DNA from: Liriodendron chinense
Taxonomy: Eukaryota; Streptophyta; Magnoliopsida; Magnoliales; Magnoliaceae
Reading direction: 5' to 3'
Length of the DNA stretch: 64,000 bases
Assembly (NCBI GenBank): GCA_003013855.2
Contig: PVNU02001548.1
Coordinates: forward strand, 3,906,001-3,970,000
In this document: positions 11,891 through 22,650 of the stretch, one piece after another
Position numbering within the stretch: position 1 is the first letter of the stretch
Layout of the letters: each line of letters starts with the position of its first letter
Position numbers and translations under genes: made by a program
Notes under the pieces: model-generated
Told to the model about the DNA's origin: nothing
The model's input: only the letters and a program-made list of their open reading frames with translations
Databases searched by the model: none

Positions 11891-12815
11891 CCTCCATCAT
11901 GTTTGGATTTAGCCGTCTTTGAGATTGTCTAGTCATTTTTGTATTTTCTTCAAGGTGTATACGGTGAGTACAAATCGAAGAATTTATCCCTTTGAGATCC
12001 GCTATTGTCCAACCTATGGCTTCCCTATGTTCTTTGAGTAACTCAATCAACTTGAGCTCTTGGTCTTTCTCTAGGTGAGAGGCAATGACAACTGGAAAAG
12101 TTTCCTCTTGATCCAAATATACATATTTAAGCTCGGATGGCAATGGTTTAAGGTCAAGCTTCGGTGGTTTGATGTTAGACGGTAGAGGCCTTGATGTGGT
12201 TGGTGGCAATTTTTCAAAGTGGGGCCTCCACCGGCTAGTACTAACTACCGGTCTATCTATATTCAATACTTGCACAATTCCACTAATGATGGGGTCTTTG
12301 GAATCCATGAAATGTGCCAAGCATGTCTCCAAGCTTTCTAGTGGTTCAAGTTGGAGGAGTTCTTCTTCTTCAAGAGATTCGAGCATGTTTACCTCGAAGA
12401 ACTCGTCATCATCAACATCCCTATGTCTTTTGCCCAAGTGGAACACATTCACCTCTAATGCCATGTTCCCAAAGGATAATTACATCACCCCATTCTGGTA
12501 ATTGATGATTGCGTTTGATGTAACAAGGAATGGGCGGCTCAAGATCACCGGTATTTGAGTGCTAGCATCTAAGACCGGTTGTGTGTCTAAGACGATAAAA
12601 TCTACCAGGTAGTAGAATTTGTCAACTTGGACTAGAACATCCTCAACTATCCCCCTCGTTACACGGATAGATCTATCAGCGAGTTGCAACGTGGTTTTGG
12701 TGGGTTTTAATTCACCAAGACCCAATTGCTCATATATCGAGTATGGGATCAAGTTTATGCTTGCCCCCAAATCTAGCAATGCACGCTCAATCCGGTAGTC
12801 TTCGGTAGTCTCCAA
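11829..12815 (-). pseudogene. pol: Athila pol: protease and protease-RT linker, broken
   Basis: The aspartic protease lies in 12480-12815, with the Athila-type active site ALLDLGASINLIPYS, followed by QLGLGELKPT and an ILSRPFL motif. A nonsense codon at 12480-12482 ends this ORF. The same frame resumes as the acidic linker 11829-12464 (LESLEEEELLQLEPLESLE, then a FPVVIASHLEKDQELKLIELLKEH region that leads into RT). At its upstream end a 10-bp tandem duplication (12792-12811) puts the protease out of frame with gag. Confidence 0.9.
12792..12811. repeat. 10-bp tandem duplication causing frameshift
   Basis: CGGTAGTCTT is followed directly by CGGTAGTCTC. The extra ten bases move the reading frame between the end of gag and the protease; without them the upstream and downstream frames would be in phase. 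Confidence 0.75.
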
Positions 12816-12859
12816 TGATATATGAGATTGTGGGACTACCGGGATCTTTGAATTTTTTT

Positions 12860-12887
12860 GGGGGGGGGGGGGGGGGGGGGGGGGGGG
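12860..12887. repeat. 28-base poly-G (poly-C on coding strand)
   Basis: An uninterrupted run of 28 G on the plus strand inside the gag-protease junction of the Athila element. On the coding strand it encodes a run of prolines between a TILTQKT phrase and a KFKDPGSP phrase, where related elements carry only a couple of prolines. May be a real homopolymer expansion or a sequencing/assembly artefact. Confidence 0.9.
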
Positions 12888-12936
12888 TCTTTTGAGTGAG
12901 AATGGTACTCACTTGCTCATTTAAGAAAGCCTTTTG

Positions 12937-14739
12937 CTACACGTTATATTTGCGTTTAGTTGTGCATAAGTCCTTTAGAAACTTGGCATAAGAGGAGATT
13001 TGTTTGATGGCATCAAGCAAAGGAATGTTTATCTTGACTTGTCTGAAAATCTTTAGAATATCATGAGAGTTTAGAAGAGATTTTGGGGCAACCAATCTCG
13101 AAGGGAATGGTGCTACGGGCTTATAGATGCGTTCCTTCTCTTGTGGGGCTAAGTTAGATCCGTCCTCATCCTCAGAATTTATTGAATCATTAGGCTTGTT
13201 GGCCTTCACCGGAATAGATTTGTCGATTTGTTTACCACTTCTAAGAGTGGTGACGGATTTGGCTTGCTCCATATGTTGGTTGAATGGATCAGGGATGCGT
13301 ACTTCATGTACTTGTTTTGGATTGGGCTGAGGTTGGGCCGGAAAGGTCCTTTCCCTAGCATTCAAGCGTCCCTTAATCTCATCAACCGAGACTTTAAGCT
13401 CTTGGAACATTTGCTGATTGTTTGATTAATTTACGTTTGCCCTTGTATAAACGCTTTCAAGGTATCCTCCATTGAGAATTGAGGTGGGGCCATATTTTGC
13501 ATGGGTGGCCCTCCTTGAGAGTTGGTAGGATTACCTGTGGGAGCATTCTTCCAACTGAAATTTGGGTGGTTCTTCCAACTAGTATTGTACGTATTACCCA
13601 CTGGTTCATTGAAAGGCCATTGATACCCATATGTGGCATTTGCATGTTCATGTAACACCTCTTGAAATGCAGGAATTGTGGGACAATCTTGCGTAGCGTG
13701 TAAATCGGTGTGACAAATCCCACATATGGTCTCAATAGCTTCATTGGACTTTGGAACTCCACTTTTACTAAGTTCTATGGCCTCGATCTTCCTTGTGAGG
13801 TTGACTATCCTTGCATTCACGTCGTCTTCCTCCTTGAGGATATAGATCCCTCCTTTCTCTTTCTCTTGAATAGGCTTGGGTTTGTTAGGTTTATCTGAGG
13901 TATTCCAAGATTGGGCATTTTCAGCCAACATGTCCAAATAACTCCAAGCCTCATCTGGATTTTTGCTCATAAACTCGCCATTGCACATCATCTCTACAAA
14001 TTGGCGCATATTGGAACTTAATCCATTGTTGAAAAAGTTTATAATTCGCCAACTCTCATAGCCATGATGTGGGCAAGCAAGTAGGAGGTCCTTAAATTTC
14101 TCCCAACATTGGAAGAAAGATTCACCCTCTTTAGTCGAAAAATTCATTATGGCTCTTCGAAGAGTGTTCGTTTTATGAGCCGGGAAGAACTTTTTCAAGA
14201 ATTCTCTGGTCATCTCATTCCATGACCCAATCGAATGTGGTCTAAGAGAGTGAAGCCAATTTTTGGCTCTTTCTTTCAATGAAAAGGGAAAGAGTTTAAG
14301 CTTAATGGTATCCTCAGAAACATTGGTGTATTGCAAGGTAGCCACCACTTCTTCGAATTCTTTCAAGTGCAGATATGGGCTGTCAGAGTCTAACTCATGG
14401 AACTTTGGTATAAGTTGAATTACACCCGGCTTTATGTCAAAGTTTCTCCCCGTTTGGTGATAGAACCACGCAAGAGGGTATAATTGCACTGGCTGGTTGT
14501 AGGTAATCTCGTAGTGATCTCATTGGGGGAACATTATATACCTCATTCTCTCCTACTCCTTGATTTGTGTTTGTAGTTGGAGTAGGAGGGGGAGGATTCC
14601 TTAAAGGTGTTTGATCCATACTCCCCAAACTTTCACAACGTTCTTGGTAATTCCGGACTCGTCTATGGACTGACAATGATCCAACTAAACCACCTTCGGA
14701 TTGGAGACGATTGGAGTGGTCACGTTCCCAACGGGACAT
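12937..14739 (-). pseudogene. gag: Athila-type gag, broken
   Basis: Gag of the right element in three pieces. 14437-14739 (start MSRWERD, ending in a DYLQPASA region) overlaps 13431-14489 in a different frame, so a frameshift lies near 14440-14480. The middle piece (352 codons) holds the Retrotrans_gag core (FDIKPGVIQLIPKFHELDSD, FPFSLKERAKNWLHSLRP, TREFLKKFFP, QFVEMMCNGEFMSKNP) and a CX2CX4HX4C zinc knuckle (CGICHTDLHATQDC). A TAA at 13431-13433 plus a phase change separates the C-terminal piece 12937-13410, which carries an ATTLRSG-like segment. A TAG at 12934-12936 then ends it just before the poly-G tract. Confidence 0.92.
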
Positions 14740-14967
14740 AAACCATTCAACTAAAAATTAAGCTAATCCTAAATCTTAGAAATCTGAAATTAATCTGGAA
14801 ATTAAAAATCTGCAAAAAGCTAAGTTAGAAGGATATTACCCGATGTGCTTGAACTAGAAGAAATCCTACAAAACAAACAATTTTGATTAGTTCTAAGAAA
14901 TCAGAAAAACCCTATCTAATTCTACTTCTACAGCCACTAAAATAATTTGAAAACCGCTATTTAAATT
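14740..14967 (-). other. Short leader of the right Athila element
   Basis: AT-rich spacer between primer site and gag; no ORF or motif recognised. Confidence 0.5.
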
Positions 14968-14984
14968 CCCTAGCAGCGGCGCCA
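14968..14984 (-). promoter_or_regulatory. Primer binding site, tRNA-Asp type
   Basis: Minus strand reads TGGCGCCGCTGCTAGGG, the Athila/tRNA-Asp primer site with one or two changes, six bases from the LTR edge at 14991. Confidence 0.8.
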
Positions 14985-14990
14985 AAAACT

Positions 14991-16384
14991 TGTTCACTCG
15001 CCTCAAGTGTAAGGCTGCGACGTAGTAATAAAACTCGGTAAGACCGAGGTCGATCCACAGGGAATTGGAAAATAGGTTCCAAACTATTCCAGTAACTCAA
15101 TTTTACAATAAATAAAAGGTTCAATTGAGCAATTAGGCTAAAACAGTAACTTGATGAAAAACGTAATTTAAAGTCACTAAGGCATTCAAGGATCCACTTG
15201 TAGCAATCCCATGTCGATCCAATCAATCCAAGCAAGATACACAACTAGATTTGAAGTCCTATCTCTCATCTAGTTGGAAAATAAAGCATTAAACACATTC
15301 AATCCCACTCAAGTTGAACTTCTAAGTTCTAGTCTCATTCAACCATGTAGAATTCGAAATCATAGCCTTCGGAGTAACAGCCATGCCTTTGGACTATGGC
15401 CTGCTCAAGGATTATTATAATTCGAATCTAAACAAACAAACATGATAATCTCAGAGAATTGCAAGGAATCTATGTCCGGAGCACATGAACTCTCATAAAA
15501 CATAAAAAACTATCAACTTTGGGAACTAAAAGATGCAAAAATCCAAACTTGAAGTAAAATTACTTGAACTAAACTGAATCAAACATGAAATTAGCTACAA
15601 GCTTCACCTCTCAGCCTTAGCTGAGAGATTCTAGCCGAGCATTGTCATACTACAACTAAAACTCATGAAAAAGCTAGAAAACATAGAAAAATCGGAGTTT
15701 GGAGGGTTGCAGACGCTCCACGACGGCTTCTTTCCTCTCCCACGACGTCCCTTGGCTTCTATGATACCTTAGGAAGAGCCCCTAGGTGTCCTTTTATAGT
15801 GAGGACGCTCGGTTGCGTCGGAAACATCCAGAAACTGTGTAAGGTTACGCAGTGCGCAGTTATTTTCGGAGCCCAGAATAGCAGCTGCTTGTTTTGTATG
15901 TGGCCGACCGGTCGGACGACCGATCGGACTGGGCTGGCCGACCGGTCACGACCGGTCGGACCTGCATTTTGACAGTCCAGGGGGTACACGGATAGGGCCG
16001 ACCGGTTGGCCGACCGGTCACGACCGGTCGGACCAAACTGGGCATTAGTCCAGCGTGTCTTCAAGAGGAGAAATAAGGTGGCCTACCGGTCTTGACCAGT
16101 CTGGCTCCTTTGGCCGATCGGTCATAATCGGTCAGACTGTATTCTTCTTCTTTTTTCTTCCTTCCTTTCTTCTCTTTTTTTCTTCCTTCCTTCTTCTTTC
16201 TTTGATCCTCCTTCAACCTTCATCCAATGGCTCTAAATGGCCCCCTTTTGGTCATTATTTGGGCGAAGTCCGCTCTCATTCCTACAATCACAAAACATGC
16301 GTTAGATGGGCCTTTTAAACATGCAAACCATGCATATAATGTGATGTAATGGGCTATGCAATGTATAAATTTGGAGGATCAACA
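14991..16384 (-). mobile_element. 5' LTR of the right Athila element
   Basis: Begins TGTTCACTCG on the plus strand, next to the primer site, and ends GGATCAACA at 16384 (TG...CA). The last 35 bases before the end are identical to 8093-8125 in the partner LTR. It holds a GACCGGTC palindrome cluster at 15900-16130 and a pyrimidine tract at 16140-16205. The element's outer target duplication cannot be tested because its other end is shared with a second element. Confidence 0.8.
15900..16130. repeat. Cluster of GACCGGTC palindromes in Athila LTR
   Basis: Repeated CCGACCGGTC units with short spacers, for example CCGACCGGTCACGACCGGTC near 15938, and degenerate copies (CCGATCGGTCATAATCGGTC) at 16112-16131. 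Confidence 0.85.
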
Positions 16385-16523
16385 ACAGTTACTATCACAA
16401 TTCTTATACGATGATGAAGATCTAGTTGAGATAGAGTCGCAACAAATCTCCAGCCCCATCAGCAGCGCATATGTCATCCATGCGAAAATGAAAAGCCTAT
16501 CCAAAACTTTTAAAGTGGAGGGG

Positions 16524-17659
16524 TAATCTTCCGTAACTGTTTAGATTTCGTAAAGAAAACTGATGATGGTGCGTTGGACCCAGACGAGTGCAATGAAGAA
16601 TTGGATCGGGCGTTTGAAGCAAATTCGATAGATGGTGGGCCTCAAGAAAATCATGCATGTTTCGTGTCGAAGGAAGTGGAATTGTCTCCTGTTGAGATTC
16701 TTCATTCGTTCGTACAAGAGGAATCGGTTGAGGAGAATGAACAGGTGGTCAATCAGATATCTATTATAGATTTGGTGATGCCATAAGTTAATGAGGAGGG
16801 CATAAATCTAAATGATGATTCGAGTTCACATAGCCCCACCATTGAAATTTTCATACCACTAGCGATTGTGGGCGATGTGTTGGTTCTGGATGGGGGTAAT
16901 GCAAGTTCAGACGGGGTCTCTGAAATACAACCCACCACTATCTCAGAGATTGTTCAGAATTCTGAGGAGGTGAAGGAGATTAATACCTTAGTCATAGAGG
17001 ACAGGGAAGAGGAATCTAAAAATATTACAGTCGCTGTGGAGTCAGCTTTGCAGGAATCCATGAGCATCATGGAAGATGATATGCCAACATTATCGGAATT
17101 CAATGTGATCGTGTTCGCGAAACTTTCTGATGATTTTCTCCTTGTGCAGGAGATTGCGCTTTCTCATATTAAGCCAGTATTCAGCAACACGAAGAATCCT
17201 ACTACCAACTAGCCCCAATCTGAGAAGAAATCAAGGAATTTTATTGTCGCACATTAGGAAGTGGCTAATACTGCGTGGAGTAATTCAAACCTATTGAAGA
17301 ACTCAAGTGTGTATAGAAAGCCAAACCTGTTAAGGACGAGTTTATTTGAAGTGGAGGGGTCTGATGTAGAACAAGAACCCCTTGATGAAGGGCATGGATC
17401 AAGCACATTCCTATCACACATGGACCGAGAAAAGATCAAGGAAAAGCTGCAGAAATTCAGTAAATTTCGGTCACTCGACGGATTACCCGACAGATTTGGT
17501 TCGTCGCCCGAAGATTTTTTTAGATCACAAGGTGGAACTCTCTGGACAATTTTTGCCTGTTTTGGCCGATCGACTGGTCATGCTGACCGGTCGACACTCA
17601 ACTTCGACCAATCGATGGATTGGGTCGACAGGTCGAAGGGTGTTGACAGATTTGCATGA
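16524..17659 (+). pseudogene. Decayed acidic ORF of unknown family
   Basis: A single reading frame stays coding-like from about 16524 to TGA 17657-17659, interrupted only by TAA 16784-16786, TAG 17210-17212 and TAG 17255-17257. The product would be Glu/Asp/Ser-rich (ENEQVVNQISIIDLV, EEVKEINTLVIEDREEES) with a late KIKEKLQKFSKF segment. I recognise no domain. The last part overlaps an LTR-like sequence with GACCGGTCGAC motifs, so this may be the 3' coding end of a degenerate, perhaps non-autonomous, LTR element. The origin is inference. Confidence 0.45.
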
Positions 17660-17935
17660 TTTTTTCTGATTTCTTTTCTATTTTGCTTGGGACTCTTTGA
17701 TTGCATTTCTAGGATTTAGTTTCTCTATTTATAGTCTCTTAAACTCATTTATTATAGTTAGTCTTTTTATCATTCAATAGAATTTCGATTTAATTTTATT
17801 TTATTCTTGTGGATTCAAGATTTTCCCTCGTGAATTTTAGGAAGCTCCTTTGAGGATTCCGGAGATCTGTGTGGATTCAAAGTAGTTATCCCTTGAGGAA
17901 GACGGTGATCGACTTCATCACGTCCCTCCCCATGT
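17440..17935 (+). mobile_element. LTR-like remnant (approximate limits)
   Basis: Contains diverged GACCGGTCGAC palindromes (17566-17640), a TATA-like TCTATTTATAG at 17726, and a terminal part (TTCTTGTGGATTCAAGATTTT ... TTGAGGAAGACGGTGATC) that is clearly homologous, in reverse orientation, to 60180-60330. Two copies of the same end in the window support a dispersed LTR family. No edges with a target duplication were found. Confidence 0.5.
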
Positions 17936-18545
17936 TAGATAGTAAGATCATTATTCATCGAAAGACAGTGGACCGATTATTTATACTTATGATGAAATTG
18001 TTTTTTAAGAATTTCTCATTTGAAATTGCTAATTTGTGGCACATGAGAGTGCCACTACAAGTTATAAATTATGCATGTGGCATATAATAACTCAAATAAA
18101 TGACTTTATTGTGCATCCCCTTGTCAGAAGTCACAATTCTAAGATCAGATTGGTCGAACAATCCTAAACTCTAATTCATGTACATTATTTATGGAAATAG
18201 TACGAGTGAATATTTTTCAATTTTAACGAACTGATAAATGTCTAGCAATCTAATAGCCAGATTATTAATTAAGCTTAAGTTTTGGTTCGTAACACATTTA
18301 TAAATGGCTTAAATTTTACATCTATGCCACATGTGCAATTTTTAAGAAATTTCTAACTACCTGCGTATCACCTATAATAGTTTACCAGAACGTCATTTTT
18401 TTAAAATGATAATCATTTCATCAAGAGAGGCTGAAGTCAAAGAAATACAAAAGGAGAAAAAAAATACAATAAAAACCCTTTACAACTCTAACCAACATAG
18501 AGAAAACTTATTAAAGACTAGTGCATTAGTTACTTGCGCCCATTA
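17936..18545. other. Unassigned AT-rich stretch with dispersed repeat
   Basis: No coding signal. The segment 18130-18400 shares phrases with 48290-48490 (CTAATTCATG-type, TGTCTAGCAATCTAATAGCCA, TTTTGGTTCGTAACAC), suggesting an old dispersed repeat of unknown class. Confidence 0.4.
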
Positions 18546-19039
18546 CTAAACATTCAATTTCGCCTTAGTGGAGACTTTTGAGATCCGATCACTTTGATTT
18601 TTTAAACAATGATTGTTTCTTTCCAACCAAGTATTCCATAATCTGTTAGTAAGCACATATGCCAAATCCGCTTCCTGACTTTGCCTTTTCGCCTTCCATG
18701 CCAAGCCAAAAAAGTTGATAAATTGAATTATGAACAACCCAAGCGAAAATGAGAGAAGGAAACCAACCTAAACATTTGAGGCAAAAGGGCAATGAATAAA
18801 AATATGCTTAACCAATTCCTCATCTTAAAGACATAGTAAACACATATTTGGAATAATCATATGCTGCTTGTGCAAGTTTCTACTATAAGGACTTTATTCT
18901 ACTTACCAACCAAGCAAAAGTCACAACCTTTGAATCAGCAATATAATGCCAAACATGTGTTGTATGACCCTCGACTCGCTTACGAGAACCCCTTTTATTA
19001 TCTAATAAAAGATTTAACTGAAAATCTACTAGTCCTTTC
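18546..19039 (-). pseudogene. L1-type LINE ORF2 C-terminal fragment (part 1)
   Basis: The minus-strand translation gives the C-terminal zinc-binding/RVT-linked region of plant L1 ORF2. It has DSKVVTFAWLVS (about 18920), then PNMCLLCL-DEELVKHIFIHCPFASNV (18740-18860) with the Cys/His arrangement of zf-RVT, then LWNTWLERNNHCLKNQ (18590-18640). Stops are frequent, for example near 18830. It is separated from its upstream part by the solo LTR at 19040-19674; the duplicated CTTTC lies at the break. Confidence 0.8.
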
Positions 19040-19674
19040 TGTTGGAGTAGCCTTCAAACTGTGCACGATTTGGGTGCTCAGACCGGTCTGACAGTTTGGC
19101 CCAGATGTATAGCGAGGTCGCTGGATAGATTCCATGTGCCCTAGACCGGTCAGGCGACCAGTCGGTGGTGTGGCTGGACGCGACGAATCTGGAAGTTTCC
19201 TATTACAAGTCGGTCTCTTGTGCGGTTTTGCGCGAGAGGTTTCTAATTTCGATTTTATGCCTATTTAAGGGGTGTAATGCGGGATTAGGAGTTTTTCCAT
19301 TGGGGCTATGTTTCCTAGATGGATTGAGAGGGTTTTAGGTTAAGAGAAAGAGCTTGAGGAAAGCTTGAGATTCTCCTAGATGAAGAAAAGGACCGTGCTT
19401 GTCCGTTTCATGTGAGAATAAGCTTTGGGTAACTTGGGGATTTCTCTTATGGGCATTTTGTTTCTTCATTCTCTGTAAACTTCTGTTAATCATAGTGGAT
19501 CACTTTGTGCCATGGTTTTTTACCTGTTGAAGGGTTTTTCCACGTAAAATCGGATTGTCTCTTGTGATTAAATGCATGTGTGGATTGGTTTCATTGTGTT
19601 TCTCATTTGATCTTATATTTTGTTGTGGTGTTGTTCGGCTTCCGCTTCCACTGCCGGCGTCCATATTCCCAATA
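19040..19674 (+). mobile_element. Solo LTR (same family as 30184-30817) with 5-bp target duplication
   Basis: 635 bp from TGTTGGAGTAG to TATTCCCAATA, flanked by perfect CTTTC repeats (19035-19039, 19675-19679). The start and end form the inverted TGTTGGG/CCCAACA ends seen intact in the copy at 30184. Contents include GACCGGTC-like motifs (19080-19165) and a conserved GTGGTTTTTTACC/GGGTTTTTCCAC block near 19515, which I recall from U5 regions of plant Copia LTRs. No internal domain remains, so it is a solo LTR. The superfamily is inferred. Confidence 0.88.
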
Positions 19675-19800
19675 CTTTCTTTTAACCACACCAGTGAATC
19701 TAATTCCATAATGAATGAATGACGATTTAAAAGCATTTCTAACAATCTAACCAAATTATCCACCTCATCGTCTTTTAAATGTCTTTTACATGGAGGCGTT
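19675..19800 (-). pseudogene. L1-type LINE ORF2 fragment (part 2)
   Basis: Continuation of the LINE across the solo LTR. The minus strand reads DDEVDNLVRLLEMLLNRHSF and MELDSLVWLKES, matching the conserved region just before the FAWL segment of plant L1 ORF2. The LTR insertion removed continuity but kept order and orientation. Confidence 0.65.
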
Positions 19801-20206
19801 CAAATAATTTCTCCCCATGGATAGAAAAGCATCAATCAATCGAGAGATTAGGCTCTAAGGATATTCCTACTAATAGAGGAAACACATCCTTTAACTTTTG
19901 ATCCCCAGTTCACCTATCTTCTCAAAAGTGAACATTTTTTCCATCCCCTATAAAAAAGCCCACCCCTTACCAAACTTTGGTTTTCAACAAATGTGTTAAT
20001 TTCCATGATGATGAAGCCCTATATAAAGAAGAAGAAGATTTTGTCCATCTATTCCTTTCTTCGAACTCATATTTTCTACCTAATTATACCTCTATCAAAT
20101 AACTACCCTCCTCTACCCCAAACTTCAAAATCACTTTCCCAATAAAGCTAAATTCATTATCTTCTTTTATTTAGTCACAATTGAGGCAATTCATTCCATT
20201 CAAGTT
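19801..20206. other. Gap before Copia gag, with TATA-like motifs
   Basis: No LTR edge or primer site was found for the Copia element that begins at 20207. CCTATAAAAAAG (about 19947) and CCCTATATAAAG (about 20019) look like TATA boxes. The element's 5' LTR is either here in decayed form or lost. Confidence 0.3.
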
Positions 20207-20880
20207 ATGAATCAAGAATTTGCTCGGCTGGATCGTTTCGATAGTCAATTCTTCTTTAGATGGCAGCAGAAGATGCTTTTTTTTTTTTTCTGACAACTCT
20301 TAAGTTATCCTACATTTTAGATGATGATCTGCATTCTCTGCCCGAGCTAAAAGACGACGACTCAGAACAAGTAAAGGCGGAATGGAAGAAAATGAAGGAG
20401 GATGATTTTCTGTGCAAAGGTCATATCTTAAACGCCCTCTCTAATTCCATATATAACTCGTACCGAAAAATATCCTCTGCCAAAGAACTGTACACAAAGT
20501 TAGATAAAAAATATAAAATTGAAGAAGTTAGTACATAGAAATTTCTGATCGATAACTATATCCATTTTAAGTTTAAAAATGATCAGCCAATTCTCTCCCA
20601 AGTAACTGAACTACAAAACTTGGTTGATGAATTGAAGATTGGTGGTATAGATCTTCCTGAAGAATTCCTGATCGGTGTAGTAATTGCAAAATTACCCTCA
20701 TCATGCTTTGATTATAAAAAGAAACTGAAACATGATGAGAAGAAGTATACTCTTGAAGGACTTCAACGACATCTTCGTATAGAAGAAGAGTCTAGAAATC
20801 GAGACGAGAGAAGATACTTCAGAAAATCATTCCAAAGCAAATATAGTAAAAGAGGACAAGCCAAAATCTCAGAACTCTAG
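20207..20880 (+). pseudogene. gag: Copia gag, broken
   Basis: Gag of a Ty1/Copia element. The natural start looks like ATG 20207 (MNQEFARLDRFDS, RWQQKML). A T-run at 20277-20290 then shifts the frame, so the continuing frame is 20260-20538 (LTTLKLSYILDDDL, KEDDFLCKGHILNALS, SAKELYTKLDKKYK). A stop follows at 20536. The last piece, 20620-20880 (VDELKIGGIDLPEEF, AKLPSSCFDYKKKLKH, LEGLQRHLRIEEE), is the usual UBN2-type C-terminal part. A degenerate zinc knuckle (CHFYNKPGNYIKECR) follows at about 20938-20985. Confidence 0.88.
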
Positions 20881-22640
20881 ATCCATTCCTCCAAAGAAGG
20901 ATATAAATTTTAAGAAAAAGGGAAAGAAGAAAGGCAAGTGTCACTTCTACAACAAGCCAGGAAACTATATAAAGGAATGTCGACACAGGAAGAAACAGTT
21001 AAAAGCTCAGGCTAACACGGCAGAAGACCAGCTTGTAGCAATGGTTACTAAAGCCAATATAGTAATATCCGATGGTGGATGGTGGCTAGACACTGGCGCA
21101 ACCATTCACATATCGAAGGACTGAAACATCTTCAAGACCTACGAAGGCACATCCAATGGGCAAGAGGTGAAGATGGGTAACAATGTTCGAATGAATGTTG
21201 TCGGAAAAGGAACCGTGAAGCTTTAGTTTACATCAAAAAAAGATTGATGCTAACAAATGTATTACATGTACCTGATATGTCTAAAATCTAGTGTCAGTGG
21301 ATCTTCTCAATAAGAGAGGATTCAAGATAACATATGAGTCTGATAAGTTGGTTATCACCAAGAATGGTATGTTTATAGGTAAAGGATACTCATGTAATGG
21401 TATGATTAAACTGAATATCATTAATAATAATAATGCTTCTGTTTATATAGTGGATTCAAGTATTTTTATGGCATGCTAGGTTAGGCCATGTTAATTATCA
21501 TTCAATGAAAAGAATGATGATTTTAGGACTTATCCCAAAACATGAAATAGAATTAGAAGGAAAATGTGATGTATGTGCCCATTCTAAAATAACTAGAAAA
21601 TAATTTACAAGTGGCATTAGAAAATCACAAACCTTAGAGTTAATTCATTATGATATCTGTGATTTAAATAATACCTTAACTCGTAGTGGAAAAATGTATT
21701 TTATCACATTTATCGATGATTTCACTAGATTTTTCTACGTGTACTTGATAAAATCTAGAGATCAAGCCTTTGAAATGTTTAAACTATATAAGGCCGAAGT
21801 GAAAAATCAGTTGAATGTTAAGATTAAAGCCCATAGAAGCGATAGATGAGGTGAGTACTTCTCTAATGAATTTAATGACTTCTGTGAACCAAATGGTAAA
21901 ATCCATGAATTTATGGCTCCTTACACACCTCGACAGAATGACCTAGCAGAACGCAAAAATAGGATATTAGTTGAAACGATCAACTGTATGATATCAAATT
22001 CTGAATTACCATTGAATTTGTAGGGGGAAGCGTTGTTAACAGCAGACTGTATCTTAAATGTTATCTCACACAAAAAATTGGATCTCTCCCCATATGAGTT
22101 GTGGAAAAAGAAAAAATCAAGTCTTCATTACTTTAAAGTATGGTGAAGTGTAGCAGAAGTCAGAATAATTGATTCTAAAATACTCAAATTAGGTTCTAGA
22201 GGAATCAAGTGTGCTTTTGTGGGTTATGGGACTCATAGTCCGGTATATAGATTTCTGGTTCTAGAACAATTCAATTTTGCTGATAAAAATATGATTATAG
22301 AATCTAGAGATGCCATATTTTTTTAAAATATAGTAGATAAAGACTATATGAATGATCATACGAAAAGTCGGGTGAATGAAAATGAAGTAGAACCTAATGA
22401 TTGAAAAATCTAATAACATTCTTGATAAATCTAAAGTTTATTCAGAAGGAAATGAACCAAGAAGATCGAAAAAGGGCAAGAAAAGAAATATTTGTTGGCT
22501 CAAATTTATATTTGTTTCTTATAGAAGGGGATAGAAATGAAATTAGAAAGGAAATCACTATACCATTGAATATTGAAAGTGATCCTTTAACATTAGTAAA
22601 CTCTCTCATCTCCTGGTACATAGTTTTGGACGGAAACCAT
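20881..22640 (+). pseudogene. pol: Copia protease and integrase, heavily broken
   Basis: After the zinc knuckle, the protease active site is visible as WWLDTGATIHIS at about 21080-21115. The GAG-pre-integrase HARLGHVNYHSMKRM-like segment lies near 21475-21515, then the integrase core with FIDDFTRFFYVYLIKSR (21710-21755), an RSDR-stop-GEYF where the second catalytic region should be (TGA near 21847), and PYTPRQNDLAERKNR (21920-21960) with the third catalytic Glu. Several other stops (21601, 22021, 22142, 22325) are present. It reads in order with gag and RT, so this is one old element rather than scattered pieces. Confidence 0.88.
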
Positions 22641-22650
22641 TGACGATGAA

